From JBCDJG01 sp038748065 (GTDB lineage Bacteria; Pseudomonadota; Gammaproteobacteria; Pseudomonadales; Halieaceae), in the NCBI GenBank assembly GCA_038748065.1, contig JBCDJG010000066.1, forward strand, positions 1 to 24,222: a DNA stretch of 24,222 bases, given 5' to 3'. Position numbers and translations under genes: made by a program. The notes under the pieces were generated by a model. That model searched no databases, was not told the DNA's origin, and saw only the letters and a program-made list of their open reading frames with translations. Shown in pieces: positions 24,159 to 24,222 of the stretch; within the stretch, counting starts at the first letter, position 1, and each line of letters starts with the position of its first letter.

Positions 24159-24222
24159 ATGTCCCTCGCAGGATTGATTATAGGCCTACCAGGCCTGGTT
24201 GTTACACGTGTTCTTAGGAAAC
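24159..24222 (+). CDS. Start of an unidentified gene, cut by the window edge
   Basis: ATG 24159 is preceded by GGAGAG with a 5-base spacer, and the frame stays open to the edge: MSLAGLIIGLPGLVVTRVLR. The hydrophobic beginning suggests a membrane or exported protein. Too short to identify. Confidence 0.4.
   Translation, partial: MSLAGLIIGLPGLVVTRVLRK

Noticed and set aside
1..24222. CRISPR arrays, tRNA or rRNA genes, insertion sequences, integrase or phage genes
   Set aside because: No repeat-spacer periodicity, transposase or integrase motifs, or RNA gene signatures were seen on reading both strands; a tRNA scan was not possible here.

Overview
The window looks like a chromosomal segment of an aerobic, probably marine gammaproteobacterium. 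The grounds are four TonB-dependent outer-membrane receptors in 24 kb, gamma-type Fur and Zur operator matches, an ECF sigma/FecR iron-signalling pair, and a catabolic operon. A Halieaceae/OM60-like origin is a guess from gene style; no rRNA or tRNA gene is present to test it. Genes are densely packed on both strands, and no gene-free stretch exceeds 300 bases.

Left part (1-3786, minus strand): an ECF sigma factor, an overlapping FecR-type anti-sigma factor, and an STN-domain TonB-dependent receptor with a Fur-box match in front. This is a FecI-FecR-FecA-like cell-surface signalling module. The receptor is broken by an apparent 1-nt deletion near 1149 and runs off the left edge, where a perfect 30-bp inverted repeat (1-73) looks like an assembly fold-back.

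Middle part (4062-13139): a SxxK serine hydrolase with a C-terminal membrane domain; a convergent pair encoding a small membrane protein and a CinA/MoaB-like protein with overlapping start and stop; a ZnuD-like zinc receptor preceded by a strong Zur-box match and followed by a terminator, carrying glutamate-rich tracts where ZnuD proteins usually have a histidine-rich loop; a CelD-like GNAT acyltransferase; and a third TonB receptor behind a strong Fur box.

Right part (13328-23398): a small-molecule catabolism island. A TetR regulator and a glutathione S-transferase are transcribed leftward. Facing them is a tightly spaced rightward operon of seven genes: FAH-family hydrolase, four-helix membrane protein, class A FAD monooxygenase, SCP2-like small protein, an SDR with altered catalytic residues, a TonB-dependent receptor, and a lipoprotein sulfatase. 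The simplest reading is TonB-driven uptake of an (often sulfated) aromatic or polycyclic compound, desulfation, hydroxylation and hydrolysis of a ring-cleavage product. The substrate is unknown and no ring-cleaving dioxygenase is present. The right edge holds a degraded AraC-type regulator and the first codons of a further gene.
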